Shown: positions 16,553-24,418, counted from the stretch's first letter. The stretch is 27,412 nucleotides of DNA from Gammaproteobacteria bacterium (GCA_002725095.1 PBQQ01000012.1:27787-55198); one strand, 5' to 3'. The notes: generated by a model not told the origin, from the sequence alone. Translations and numbers: made by a program.

Positions 16553-17336
16553 ACACTGGAGGCTTATTTTTTGTTTGCTAACAAGCCCGGTGATTTTCGG
16601 CGGATGCGTTAGCTCGCCAACGGTGCCGATTGTCCAGGGCACGATTCGAGATTCTGCGCCTCAGCTAACATCCGCCGAACTCGCGCGGTTGGCCAACTTG
16701 CCGGATCCGCGAGTCGAATCTTTACCCTATAGCGCCACAGGTAATGGGCCAGTCTATGAGGTTTGGGGTAAGAAATATCGAGTGATGAGTAGCGCTCGTG
16801 GTTACCGTCAGACAGGAAGCGCGTCTTGGTACGGAGTAAAGTTCCATGGTCGGCTGACGTCGAGCAGAGAGCCCTTCGACATGTACGAGCTTACCGCAGC
16901 GCATCGGTCACTGCCTATCCCGTGTTTTGTTCGTGTCAAAAACTTAGAAAATGGCAAATCGGTTATCGTGCGCGTTAACGATCGTGGGCCATTCCACAGC
17001 GAACGTATCATTGACCTCTCCTTTGCGGCCGCGGTTAAGCTGGGTTTTCATCAGCAGGGCACAGCCCGAGTTGCCGTGGAAACGATAGATTCGAACAGTC
17101 TTTCGGAGCGTTCGCACTTGATTGAAGTAGGGAGCTTTGTCGAACAGGCGCAAGCTCAGGGGGTCATGGAGCAATTACTTGGTGTACTTAGGGTCCCCGC
17201 TCGGGTTATTCGCAATGCCCAAGGGCAGTACTGCCTAGAGGTTGGGCCCGTCGCTGGTGATGCTGAACTCGACCGCCTTAGAGCGCTGCTAACTACAATG
17301 GATTTAGGGGAAATTTCGGTTGTTTCGGCGCAGTAA
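16545..17336 (+). CDS. rlpA: Septal ring lytic transglycosylase RlpA (lipoprotein with SPOR domain)
   Basis: RlpA is an outer-membrane lipoprotein that cuts denuded glycan strands at the septum, as shown in Pseudomonas aeruginosa. The N-terminal signal ends in a lipobox with Cys21 (VIFGGC). The double-psi beta-barrel is at about residues 88-175 (GSASWYGVKFHGRLTSS), with the putative catalytic Glu109, Asp112 and His120 all kept. A C-terminal SPOR domain (about 188-262) should bind denuded peptidoglycan. The start is TTG and overlaps the end of mltB by 8 bp. Confidence 0.95.
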   Translation: MAKHWRLIFCLLTSPVIFGGCVSSPTVPIVQGTIRDSAPQLTSAELARLANLPDPRVESLPYSATGNGPVYEVWGKKYRVMSSARGYRQTGSASWYGVKFHGRLTSSREPFDMYELTAAHRSLPIPCFVRVKNLENGKSVIVRVNDRGPFHSERIIDLSFAAAVKLGFHQQGTARVAVETIDSNSLSERSHLIEVGSFVEQAQAQGVMEQLLGVLRVPARVIRNAQGQYCLEVGPVAGDAELDRLRALLTTMDLGEISVVSAQ

Positions 17337-17393
17337 CTTCGCGCCTGATGACGCAAATGATAGACTGCGGTTTACGCAGCAGGTTTAGGGACA

Positions 17394-18569
17394 GTGGCAT
17401 TGCACCAATCATTAATTGACTGGATGACTCGTGGGGTGTGGCTTCTGACCATCGTCGCAGCGGACGCCGCAGCGGCGCCGATTATTCCGCCGCCACCGAA
17501 TATAGCGTCTTCCTCGTATTTACTCATCGATGCGAATTCGCAAGAGGTATTGGTCGAAAAAAACGCCTCGGAACGTATTCCACCTGCCAGCCTCACAAAA
17601 ATCATGACGGCCTACATTGTTGAAGAAGAAATAAATTCTGGTCGGCTGAAAGTGGAAGAAATGGCTCCGATCAGCGTTGAAGCTTGGCGTACCGGCGGAT
17701 CAAAAATGTTTATTCGCGAGGGTACGGAAGTCGCGGTGGGTGATTTGTTGAAGGGAATTATCATTCAATCAGGCAATGACGCCAGCGTCGCTATAGCGGA
17801 ATACATCGCGGGCAGTGAAGATGCTTTCGCAAGCATGATGAATCAGCAAGCGCAGGCGCTTGGTTTAACCAACACAAGGTTTTTAAACTCTACTGGCTTG
17901 CCGAATGAAAATCATTACAGCACGGCGGAAGATCTTGCACGCCTTACCATTGCGTTGATTAAGGATCATCCCGAGCAGTACAAGTTGTATTCGCAGCGCA
18001 GTTATAAATTCAACGACATCGCTCAGCCTAATCGAAACAAGTTGTTATGGCGCGATCGCTCGGTAGACGGTGTTAAAACCGGCTATACCGCGGCTGCCGG
18101 CTATTGCTTGGTCGCTTCGGCTGAGCGTAATGGTGTGCGATTAATCAGTGTAGTGATGGGCACCGACAGCGATGAGGCGCGTATGCGTGAGAGCCAGAAG
18201 CTACTCTCTTATGGCTTTCGCAATTTTGATACCCAAACACTCTATGAAGCCGGCGTAAATTTGCAGCAGCAAGATGTTTATTTTGGTCGGCAAGACAAGG
18301 TCGAACTGGGCGTTGCTGAGGACATAACCGTCACCTTCCCTAGAGGCTATTACGAGGATATTGAGGTTGAAATGGCCCTGGCGGATTATTTAGAGGCACC
18401 CTTTCCCGCGGGGCAAGCAGTGGGCGAAATAAAACTGACGTTGGACGGAGAACAGCTTTATGCGGCCCCTTTGGTTACGTTTGCCGGAGTAGATGAGTCG
18501 AATTTTTTCAGTCGTTTAGGCGACTCGATCTATTTGTTTTATGCGTCAATGTTTAGTGATGACGGATAA
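17394..18569 (+). CDS. dacA: D-alanyl-D-alanine carboxypeptidase (PBP5/6 family)
   Basis: This class C penicillin-binding protein removes the terminal D-Ala from peptidoglycan pentapeptides in the periplasm. The 391-residue protein has a signal peptide ending near the Ala-rich stretch at residues 22-28. It has the active-site motifs SLTK at 66-69, SGN at 126-128 and KTG at 228-230, a beta-rich C-terminal domain, and an amphipathic C-terminal helix (FFSRLGDSIYLFYASMF) that should anchor it to the inner membrane. The GTG at 17394 is preceded by TAGGG; an ATG at 17424 would still leave a short signal peptide. ybeD begins inside its last codons. Confidence 0.95.
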   Translation: MALHQSLIDWMTRGVWLLTIVAADAAAAPIIPPPPNIASSSYLLIDANSQEVLVEKNASERIPPASLTKIMTAYIVEEEINSGRLKVEEMAPISVEAWRTGGSKMFIREGTEVAVGDLLKGIIIQSGNDASVAIAEYIAGSEDAFASMMNQQAQALGLTNTRFLNSTGLPNENHYSTAEDLARLTIALIKDHPEQYKLYSQRSYKFNDIAQPNRNKLLWRDRSVDGVKTGYTAAAGYCLVASAERNGVRLISVVMGTDSDEARMRESQKLLSYGFRNFDTQTLYEAGVNLQQQDVYFGRQDKVELGVAEDITVTFPRGYYEDIEVEMALADYLEAPFPAGQAVGEIKLTLDGEQLYAAPLVTFAGVDESNFFSRLGDSIYLFYASMFSDDG

Positions 18570-18822
18570 GCCAAAAATAGAGTTTCCCTGTCGGTATCCG
18601 ATTAAAGTGATAGCGGTCGCTGACGAGGGTGTGGCGCGTAGGGTGGTCGAAATTGCGCGTAATCATGCACCTGAGCTGACACCTGACGATGTCACTACCC
18701 GCCAAAGCAGCGGCGAAAAGTTCTTGGCTGTGCGCATTACTTTGCTGGCACAGGGTGAACAGCAGTTGCGTGACCTCTACGCGGAACTGATGTCCGATAG
18801 TTCCGTAAGAATGGTGTTTTAG
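18559..18822 (+). CDS. ybeD: DUF493 family protein YbeD
   Basis: A small protein of the YbeD/DUF493 family with an ACT-like fold, found almost always between dacA and lipB. Its job is not settled, though the location suggests a link to lipoylation. The product from the ATG at 18559 is 87 residues, the same length as E. coli YbeD, and ends in the family form VRMVF. The gene overlaps the end of dacA by 11 bp. An ATG at 18541 or a GTG at 18556 would add a few residues. No Shine-Dalgarno site is visible, which fits translational coupling to dacA. Confidence 0.9.
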   Translation: MTDKPKIEFPCRYPIKVIAVADEGVARRVVEIARNHAPELTPDDVTTRQSSGEKFLAVRITLLAQGEQQLRDLYAELMSDSSVRMVF

Positions 18823-18825
18823 GCG

Positions 18826-19464
18826 TTGGCTGCCCTGCCGGTAGAGATTCGGGAGCTCGGCCTGACGCTCTACGCACCCGTTTTTATCGACATGCAAACA
18901 TTCACGCGTAATAGGACCGATAAGAGTGCCGATGAAATTTGGCTTACAGAGCATCGTCCGGTCTTTACTCAAGGTCAGGCCGGCAAGGCCGAACACATTT
19001 TTGGCCCTGGTGAGATTCCAGTTGTGCAATCGGATCGTGGTGGGCAGGTCACTTACCACGGCCCGGGACAGATTACCGCGTATTTACTCTTTGACTTGCG
19101 GCGACTGGGTGTCGGTGTGCGCGACTTGGTGTGCGGAATGGAACGAGCGATGCTGCGAACGCTGAGTGCTTTTGGTGTTGAGGGGTATGGGCGCCCGGAT
19201 GCCCCCGGTGTTTATGTCGATCGCAACAAAATTGGCTCTTTAGGTTTGCGCGTTCGGCGTGGATGCAGTTATCACGGTTTGAGTTTGAACGTTGATATGG
19301 ATCTGGAGCCTTTCTCTCGAATCAACCCTTGTGGTTTGACCGATGTAGGCGTGACGCAAATTGCCGACTTTGGCCCGGTAGTGATCAAGGAGGTGCAAGG
19401 CGTTCTAGTTGAAGCGTTGGCAGCTCAATTTGAGCTTACTCTCCACAGATCGGGCAAGCCGTAA
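18826..19464 (+). CDS. lipB: Octanoyl-[acyl-carrier-protein]:protein N-octanoyltransferase
   Basis: LipB moves octanoyl groups from acyl carrier protein onto lipoyl domains, the first step of endogenous lipoate synthesis; LipA then inserts sulfur. The 212-residue protein has RGGQVTYHGPGQITAYL at residues 71-87, the catalytic Lys135 in NKIGSLG and Cys169 in INPCG, the same positions as in E. coli. The TTG start, 3 bp after the ybeD stop, matches the start of the family alignment. lipA, normally next in this order, is absent here: the last 29 bp overlap the 3' end of the converging moeB. Confidence 0.96.
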   Translation: MAALPVEIRELGLTLYAPVFIDMQTFTRNRTDKSADEIWLTEHRPVFTQGQAGKAEHIFGPGEIPVVQSDRGGQVTYHGPGQITAYLLFDLRRLGVGVRDLVCGMERAMLRTLSAFGVEGYGRPDAPGVYVDRNKIGSLGLRVRRGCSYHGLSLNVDMDLEPFSRINPCGLTDVGVTQIADFGPVVIKEVQGVLVEALAAQFELTLHRSGKP

Positions 19465-20182
19465 GAGGCGACAACCGTAGTTTGCGCCACTCCATATACT
19501 TGCCATCAAAGTACAAAATATGACCGGCTAATGTTGGCGTGACCCCAGTTAAGTATTTGATCCCTTCAAGTGCTTGGCAACAGCCAATGATGCCCACCAG
19601 CGGTGCGATTACGCCGTTTTCTGCGCAGTTTAGTTCCATTGCGTCGTCGTCGTTTGGATAAAGACAACGGTAGCAAGGCGAGGAGGTATCGTTTGGGTCA
19701 AATAGAGTAACTTGACCCTGCCACTGAATGGCTGCGCCGGAAACTAAGGGCACCCTCTGGCGCCAACAGGCCTCGTTGAGTAGATGTCGACTCGCTAGAT
19801 TGTCGGTTGCATCGAACGCTATGTGCACAGTCTCAAGCATGGCCGCCAGTTCCGCACCGGCCAATCTACGCGTGATGCAGGTGAGCTTAGTTGTTTTGTT
19901 AAGCGCCCGAATACGCGCCGCCGCTGACTCAGCTTTATTTGCACCAATACTCGCTTCCGTATGGGCAATTTGGCGCTGTAGATTGGATTCGTCGACGTGG
20001 TCATCGTCCACGAGCACGAGTTCACCGACGCCAGAACTCGCCAGATAGAGCGCCAAGGGCGAACCCAAGCCTCCTAGGCCGACAACCAGAACTCGAGCTT
20101 TGGCTAATCGTTGTTGCCCGGCGATATCCAGTTCCGGCAACATAATTTGCCGGTTGTAACGCAGTAGCTCGTCATCATTCAT
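19436..20182 (-). CDS. moeB: MoeB/ThiF-family adenylyltransferase
   Basis: E1-like enzymes of this family adenylate the C-terminal glycine of a small sulfur carrier protein, MoaD for molybdopterin or ThiS for thiazole. The 248-residue protein has the nucleotide loop GLGGLGS (35-41), the DATDN motif (124-128) and zinc-binding pairs CYRC (170-173) and CPIC (243-246). There is no rhodanese domain. The hemA-prfA-prmC-moeB order favours the name moeB, but no molybdenum cofactor or thiamine gene is in the window to decide. It starts 8 bp inside the end of prmC and its 3' end overlaps lipB by 29 bp. Confidence 0.9.
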   Translation of the reverse strand: MNDDELLRYNRQIMLPELDIAGQQRLAKARVLVVGLGGLGSPLALYLASSGVGELVLVDDDHVDESNLQRQIAHTEASIGANKAESAAARIRALNKTTKLTCITRRLAGAELAAMLETVHIAFDATDNLASRHLLNEACWRQRVPLVSGAAIQWQGQVTLFDPNDTSSPCYRCLYPNDDDAMELNCAENGVIAPLVGIIGCCQALEGIKYLTGVTPTLAGHILYFDGKYMEWRKLRLSPLTACPICGE

Positions 20183-21008
20183 ACCATTGGCCTAGGGTCA
20201 CGCGTTCGATATTACCTAGATCGACCATTGATTTGACCTCCAAAAAGCCTCTATTAGTCATTAAACGGCGAACCGAGGAAGCTTGGTCATGGCCGTGCTC
20301 GAGCAATAGCCAGCCGGCGTTGTGCAGAAAGTTTGGACTTTGCTCGACTATATGGGCGAGCGCGGCGAGCCCTCGATTTTCGGCAACTAATGCGATCTGA
20401 GGCTCGGCCGTTAATGCGGCTAAGTGAGAATCCCCGGCCGCGATATAGGGTGGATTACTAACAATCATATGCCACTTGTGGTCCGGGAGTTGAGCAAACC
20501 AATCGCTTTGATAAAAGTTAATTTGGACCCGATGCGTGCGTGCGTTCGCGCGCGCGACCTCTAGAGCTTGATCTGATTTGTCGCAAGCATCGATTTGCGC
20601 GTTGCATTGGGTATGCGCAATGGCGACGGCCACAGCACCGCTGCCAGTGCCTGCATCTAGTAACCGAGTGTTGTCGTCCATTCGCGCCAGCGCCAGCTCC
20701 ACCAACAATTCGGTTTCTGGGCGAGGCACTAACACCGCGGGGCTGACCTCAAAGGCGAGACCGAAAAATTCCTTTTCGCCAAGCAAATAGGCGAGCGGCG
20801 TGCCCTCGCTTAAGGCGCGCCCCAGTGCTTCCAGTTCGTTGAGCTGCGCGCGGTCTAGGCGCTGATCAGGGTAAGTAACAATCTGTGTTCTACTCATATT
20901 GGTCACGTGGCTAAGCAGTAAATCGCACTCAAGGCGCGATAGTGCTTCTTTACTGCGACGCCATTCGTCAAAAGTAGGCGCGATAACCGTATTTGTCTCG
21001 ATGCTCAT
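20175..21008 (-). CDS. prmC: Peptide chain release factor N5-glutamine methyltransferase
   Basis: PrmC (HemK) methylates the glutamine of the GGQ motif in release factors RF1 and RF2 with S-adenosylmethionine, which speeds peptide release. The 277-residue protein shows a helical N-terminal domain, LVPRPETELLVE at about residues 93-104, the SAM loop LLDAGTGSGAVAVAIA (116-131) and the NPPY substrate motif at 185-188. It overlaps prfA by 4 bp (ATGA), so enzyme and substrate are translationally coupled. Confidence 0.96.
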   Translation of the reverse strand: MSIETNTVIAPTFDEWRRSKEALSRLECDLLLSHVTNMSRTQIVTYPDQRLDRAQLNELEALGRALSEGTPLAYLLGEKEFFGLAFEVSPAVLVPRPETELLVELALARMDDNTRLLDAGTGSGAVAVAIAHTQCNAQIDACDKSDQALEVARANARTHRVQINFYQSDWFAQLPDHKWHMIVSNPPYIAAGDSHLAALTAEPQIALVAENRGLAALAHIVEQSPNFLHNAGWLLLEHGHDQASSVRRLMTNRGFLEVKSMVDLGNIERVTLGQWYE

Positions 21009-22096
21009 CCGTCTGCGAGATGTTGTAACTGATCCGCTTGATGCTCTTGAACAAGAGGCTGGACTAACGCGTCCAAATTTCCCTCTATGACTTCATCGAG
21101 TTTGTACAGGGTTAGATTGATGCGGTGGTCGGTTACCCGTCCTTGAGGGAAATTGTAGGTTCGAATCCGTTCGGAGCGATCTCCGGAACCTACCAGCTGG
21201 CGCCGATTTTCGGCTTGCTCGGTTTGTTGTTTTGATTGTGCCGCATCCAATAGACGTGCTTGTAACAGCGATAGCGCGCGCGCGCGATTCTTGTGTTGAG
21301 ATCGCTCGTCCTGACATTCGACCACCGTGCCAGTTGGCAAATGCGTTAGGCGAATAGCGGAGTCCGTTTTATTGACGTGCTGTCCGCCTGCGCCAGAAGC
21401 GCGAAAGGTGTCTTCGCGAAGATCCTTTTTTTCAATTTCGACTGAATCAATCTCGGCAACTTCAGGCATGATCGCCACCGTGCAGGCGGAGGTGTGTACG
21501 CGGCCTTGCGACTCGGTCTCGGGAACGCGCTGTACTCTATGTGCACCGGACTCAAATTTCAGTTGACTGTAGACCTCGTTGCCCTCAATACGCGAAATAA
21601 TTTCCTTATAACCGCCATGTTCACCCGGCCGTTCGTTCATTATCTCAATCCGCCAGCCTTTGCCTTCAGCGAATTTGCTGTACATGCGAAAGAGGTCGCC
21701 GGAGAAAATAGCCGCTTCGTCGCCGCCTGTTCCAGCGCGAATTTCTAAAAATACATTGGACTTATCGTTGGGATCTCGCGGCAGTAGGAGGGTTTGCAAC
21801 TGCTGGGTTAAAGTGTCAATGAGATCTTTGGTCTCAGTTATTTCTTGCTCCGCAAGCTCGCGAAAATCAGGGTCGTCGTCGTCCAGAAGCAGGGTGCTGT
21901 CTTCAAGATCACGGTTGAGCTTGTTGACTTTCTGATAGCAAAGAACCACCGGCTCAATTTCCGCGAATTCTTTCGACAACGCTGTAAATTTATCTCGGTC
22001 GGACATCGTCTCAGAATCGGATAAGAGCGCCGAAACTTCTTCAAAACGATCGGTTAGGTCAGCCAATTTTTTGACCATGGAGTCGGACAACGCCAT
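21005..22096 (-). CDS. prfA: Peptide chain release factor 1
   Basis: RF1 reads UAA and UAG stop codons and triggers hydrolysis of peptidyl-tRNA. The 363-residue protein has the codon-recognition tripeptide PET at 192-194 (the PxT motif of RF1) in RVPETESQGRVHTSA. The catalytic GGQ at 237-239 is followed by HVNKTDSAIRLTHLPTG; Gln239 is the residue expected to be methylated by PrmC. It starts 1 bp after the hemA stop. No strong Shine-Dalgarno site precedes it, so coupling to hemA is likely. Confidence 0.97.
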   Translation of the reverse strand: MALSDSMVKKLADLTDRFEEVSALLSDSETMSDRDKFTALSKEFAEIEPVVLCYQKVNKLNRDLEDSTLLLDDDDPDFRELAEQEITETKDLIDTLTQQLQTLLLPRDPNDKSNVFLEIRAGTGGDEAAIFSGDLFRMYSKFAEGKGWRIEIMNERPGEHGGYKEIISRIEGNEVYSQLKFESGAHRVQRVPETESQGRVHTSACTVAIMPEVAEIDSVEIEKKDLREDTFRASGAGGQHVNKTDSAIRLTHLPTGTVVECQDERSQHKNRARALSLLQARLLDAAQSKQQTEQAENRRQLVGSGDRSERIRTYNFPQGRVTDHRINLTLYKLDEVIEGNLDALVQPLVQEHQADQLQHLADG

Positions 22097-22097
22097 G

Positions 22098-23408
22098 TTA
22101 AACGTCGCTGTCAGATTGTGTGGGGAGGTCGGTCTCTGGATTTTCCGTAGATTCTGTTTCGAGCTTATAAACCTTGCTTAACTGATCCACTAACTCGGTT
22201 TTGCCATCCGCGCTGGCTGTGCGTATCGCCGCTGTGGGTGGATGAATGAATTTATTGGTTAAGCCTCGACTGAGCATAGTGAGAGCCGCTTCGGCGTCAC
22301 CAGTTTTTTCCAGCGAACTGAGGGCTTTATTCAATTCCCCAATACGCGTCGCCTCAGCTTCGTCGCGTAACCGGGTCAGAAGCGCTTTATCATTGTGAAT
22401 GCGGCGTTCTCGTTCGTAGCGCTCTGTACCCATATCAACGATGACCTCAGCGCCTTGCGCTGCTTTTTGGCGTTGCTCTATATTAGCCTGAACGATGTTG
22501 CTCAGGTCATCGATAGTGTACAGGTAAACATCTGGTAGGTTAGCAACTTCGCTTTCTATATCTCGAGGCACTGCGATGTCCACCATGAACATGGGGCGGT
22601 GTTTGCGCTTTTTGATGGCGCCTTCGACAGCGCCCTTACCCAGTATTGGCAGACTGCTCGCGGTCGAACTGATCACCACATCGTAATCCGCTAGACGGCT
22701 GGCAACGTCGCTTAACTGCATGGCTGTGGCGTCGAATCTTGCGGCGAGGATTTGGGCATTGGCTAAGGTTCGATTAGCAATCGCCATGCCGGCGATTTTT
22801 TTTGCGGCCAAGTGTTCTGCAACAAGGCTGATGGTATCGCCAGCACCTAATAACAACGCCCGTTTGGTATTTAGATTGGTGAAAATCTGAGTGGCTAGCG
22901 AAACCGCTGCGTAGGCGACGGAGATTGGGTTGCGCCCTATTTCGGTTTGAGTGCGTATGTCTTTAGCTGTGCTCAGCGTCATGCGCGACAGCAAATCCAG
23001 TTCTGGTCCAATGGTTCCAGTTTCGCGAGCGACCTCGTAGGCCGCCTTAACTTGGCCCATAATTTGTGGCTCGCCAAGCATTTGTGAGTCGAGGCCTGCA
23101 GCGACACGAATCATATGTTTTGCTGCGTCGTTATCCCAATGCTTATAGCTTGCGCCTTCCAGCTCCGCCAACGCTACCGGGCGATTAGCGGTGAGCCATT
23201 GGCCAATGTCGCGGGTGTTGTCGTCGCTAAGAGAACAGTACAGTTCAGTCCGATTGCAGGTCGAAATAATCGCGGCTTCGCGAATATTTCCTAAGTCATG
23301 AGTTAATTGACTGAGCATATTGCCAAGATTTTCTTCTGGAAAGGCAATACGCTCCCGCAGCTCCACCGAAGCTGTGCGATGATTAAGACCGTATGCCACT
23401 ATGCTCAT
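22098..23408 (-). CDS. hemA: Glutamyl-tRNA reductase
   Basis: HemA reduces glutamyl-tRNA to glutamate-1-semialdehyde with NADPH, the first committed step of C5 tetrapyrrole synthesis. The 436-residue protein starts MSIVAYGLNHRTASVELRER, carries the catalytic Cys51 in ISTCNRTELYC, and has QMLGEPQIMGQVK and the NADPH domain (LLGAGDTISLVAEHL). The C-terminal dimerisation helices end in an acidic tail. It is divergent from lolB with only 6-39 bp between starts. The only -10-like box I see on this strand is TATTAT (23442-23437), which would lie upstream of or within the lolB signal-peptide region. Confidence 0.97.
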   Translation of the reverse strand: MSIVAYGLNHRTASVELRERIAFPEENLGNMLSQLTHDLGNIREAAIISTCNRTELYCSLSDDNTRDIGQWLTANRPVALAELEGASYKHWDNDAAKHMIRVAAGLDSQMLGEPQIMGQVKAAYEVARETGTIGPELDLLSRMTLSTAKDIRTQTEIGRNPISVAYAAVSLATQIFTNLNTKRALLLGAGDTISLVAEHLAAKKIAGMAIANRTLANAQILAARFDATAMQLSDVASRLADYDVVISSTASSLPILGKGAVEGAIKKRKHRPMFMVDIAVPRDIESEVANLPDVYLYTIDDLSNIVQANIEQRQKAAQGAEVIVDMGTERYERERRIHNDKALLTRLRDEAEATRIGELNKALSSLEKTGDAEAALTMLSRGLTNKFIHPPTAAIRTASADGKTELVDQLSKVYKLETESTENPETDLPTQSDSDV

Positions 23409-23447
23409 AAAGCGATGTCTAATTTTTCAGCCAGTAATAATAGCAGA

Positions 23448-24065
23448 ATGCGAGTTGCGCCTTTAGTGGCATTTGCCGCTTCTCGGTGCCTGGCACCGTT
23501 AAATTGGCTGGGTCTATTAGTGTTCACTATTGTACTTTCGGGTTGCGTATCTGTGCCCTCGGGTACTGAGGATCAGCAAGTAGATTTCGCAGTTCAGGGG
23601 AAATTGATGTTGTTTCGTGCGCAGAAAAAAACCGCTCTGCGTTTGTTTTGGCGCCAGAATCAAGGTGTCTATCAGATTGACGTATGGGGTAGCCTTGGTC
23701 AGGGCCGCGTGCAATTGCGCGGTGATGCTCAAGAGATGAAGGTATTCCGGGGTGATGATGTGATTGCTGCTGGTGAACCCCAGCAGGTGATGGAAGCGCA
23801 ATTAGGTTGGAGTCTGCCGGTGGCTGCTATTCCCTATTGGTTGTTTGGGCAGCCGCTGCCGCAACAACGAGTTACCACAGAGCTAGGCGCGGTGAAAAAA
23901 CGCCAAGTTCAGTTTTCGCAACTCGGTTGGACAGTGCAAGTGCAATTGGATTTAGGTGATGGCGGAAACGCAGAATCCCAGTTACCCATACCAGTGCAAT
24001 TGAATTTAAGTCGCGGAGACCTTCGAGCTAGGTTGCTCGTGAGCAAATTCACAGGCAGCCGGTGA
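23448..24065 (+). CDS. lolB: Outer membrane lipoprotein insertion factor LolB
   Basis: LolB receives lipoproteins from the periplasmic carrier LolA and places them in the outer membrane; it is itself a lipoprotein. From the ATG at 23448 the signal peptide is 32 residues, ending in the lipobox VLSGC with Cys33. The mature part has the Lol fold pattern, including the Trp-Leu-rich segment AIPYWLFGQPLP. The ATG at 23415 would add 11 residues and make an unusually long signal of 43. Neither start has a clear Shine-Dalgarno site. In most relatives ispE follows directly; here 353 bp without a recognised gene follow. Confidence 0.88.
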   Translation: MRVAPLVAFAASRCLAPLNWLGLLVFTIVLSGCVSVPSGTEDQQVDFAVQGKLMLFRAQKKTALRLFWRQNQGVYQIDVWGSLGQGRVQLRGDAQEMKVFRGDDVIAAGEPQQVMEAQLGWSLPVAAIPYWLFGQPLPQQRVTTELGAVKKRQVQFSQLGWTVQVQLDLGDGGNAESQLPIPVQLNLSRGDLRARLLVSKFTGSR

Positions 24066-24418
24066 TAACAGGTTTGACAGGTAATGACCTGATCCGGACA
24101 ATACGCGCTCGCTCAAAGGTGCGGGCTTCAAGTAGCCGTAGCTAGGTGTTCAGTGGGTCGATACACCTCGATTGAATCGCTGAATCATAGGTAACGTACC
24201 TTTGGCGCCCGTAAGAATATAGATTAATACAAATAGGTTAGAGAAAACGTCGGTGATGTTTTGCCATCGAGCAAAGCATAGAGAGTTGTACGGGAGCTTT
24301 CGAAACAACGGGCGTGAGGGGATCATCTTGGGAGGCGGCTGCTTAAAATTCAGTAACGTCTCTGCCAAAGAGGTGAGGCCTAGCGACGTGGGCAAAGGAA
24401 TACACGTTTAGTAAAAAT
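24066..24418. other. 353-bp region without a convincing gene (expected ispE position)
   Basis: Between lolB and tRNA-Gln I see no supported coding sequence. All six frames are broken or give only short, biased products. No IspE motif is visible (no PAKxNL start, no GGGLGGGSS kinase loop, no LTGTGGCVF block). The stretch holds a good promoter-like signal at 24074-24102 and small hairpins such as CAGGT-AATG-ACCTG (24078-24091) and AGGTA-ACG-TACCT (24189-24201). It could be a long leader for tRNA-Gln, a small RNA, or the scar of a deletion. Confidence 0.6.
24074..24102 (+). promoter_or_regulatory. Strong sigma-70-like promoter after lolB
   Basis: TTGACA (24074-24079, perfect) and GACAAT (24097-24102, 4 of 6) are spaced by exactly 17 bp, predicting a transcript start near 24109. 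A perfect 5-bp dyad, CAGGT-AATG-ACCTG, overlaps the end of the -35 box and the spacer and could be an operator. The next recognised product downstream is tRNA-Gln about 310 bp away. Confidence 0.55.

Noticed and set aside
17365..17379. CTGCG-N5-CGCAG hairpin before dacA as an attenuator
   Set aside because: A 5-bp stem without a T-run or conserved context is within chance expectation.
18553..19059. 168-codon minus-strand open frame opposite ybeD and lipB
   Set aside because: It is a shadow of two conserved genes; no motif, no ribosome binding site, no reason in context.
21273..21284. Alternating GC run (Z-DNA-like) in prfA
   Set aside because: It encodes an Arg/Ala stretch of RF1 that the family keeps, so codon choice explains it.
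24062..24145. 27-codon frame starting with a GTG that overlaps the lolB stop, where ispE would start
   Set aside because: The product has none of the IspE N-terminal residues and stops after 27 codons; the frame runs through the promoter-like signal.
24150..24395. 81-codon minus-strand frame in the lolB-tRNA-Gln spacer
   Set aside because: No recognised motif and no convincing ribosome binding site; chance frames of this size occur in 353 bp.
24256..24411. 51-codon plus-strand frame before tRNA-Gln
   Set aside because: No ribosome binding site and no family resemblance; codon use looks random. Kept only as part of the gene-free region.
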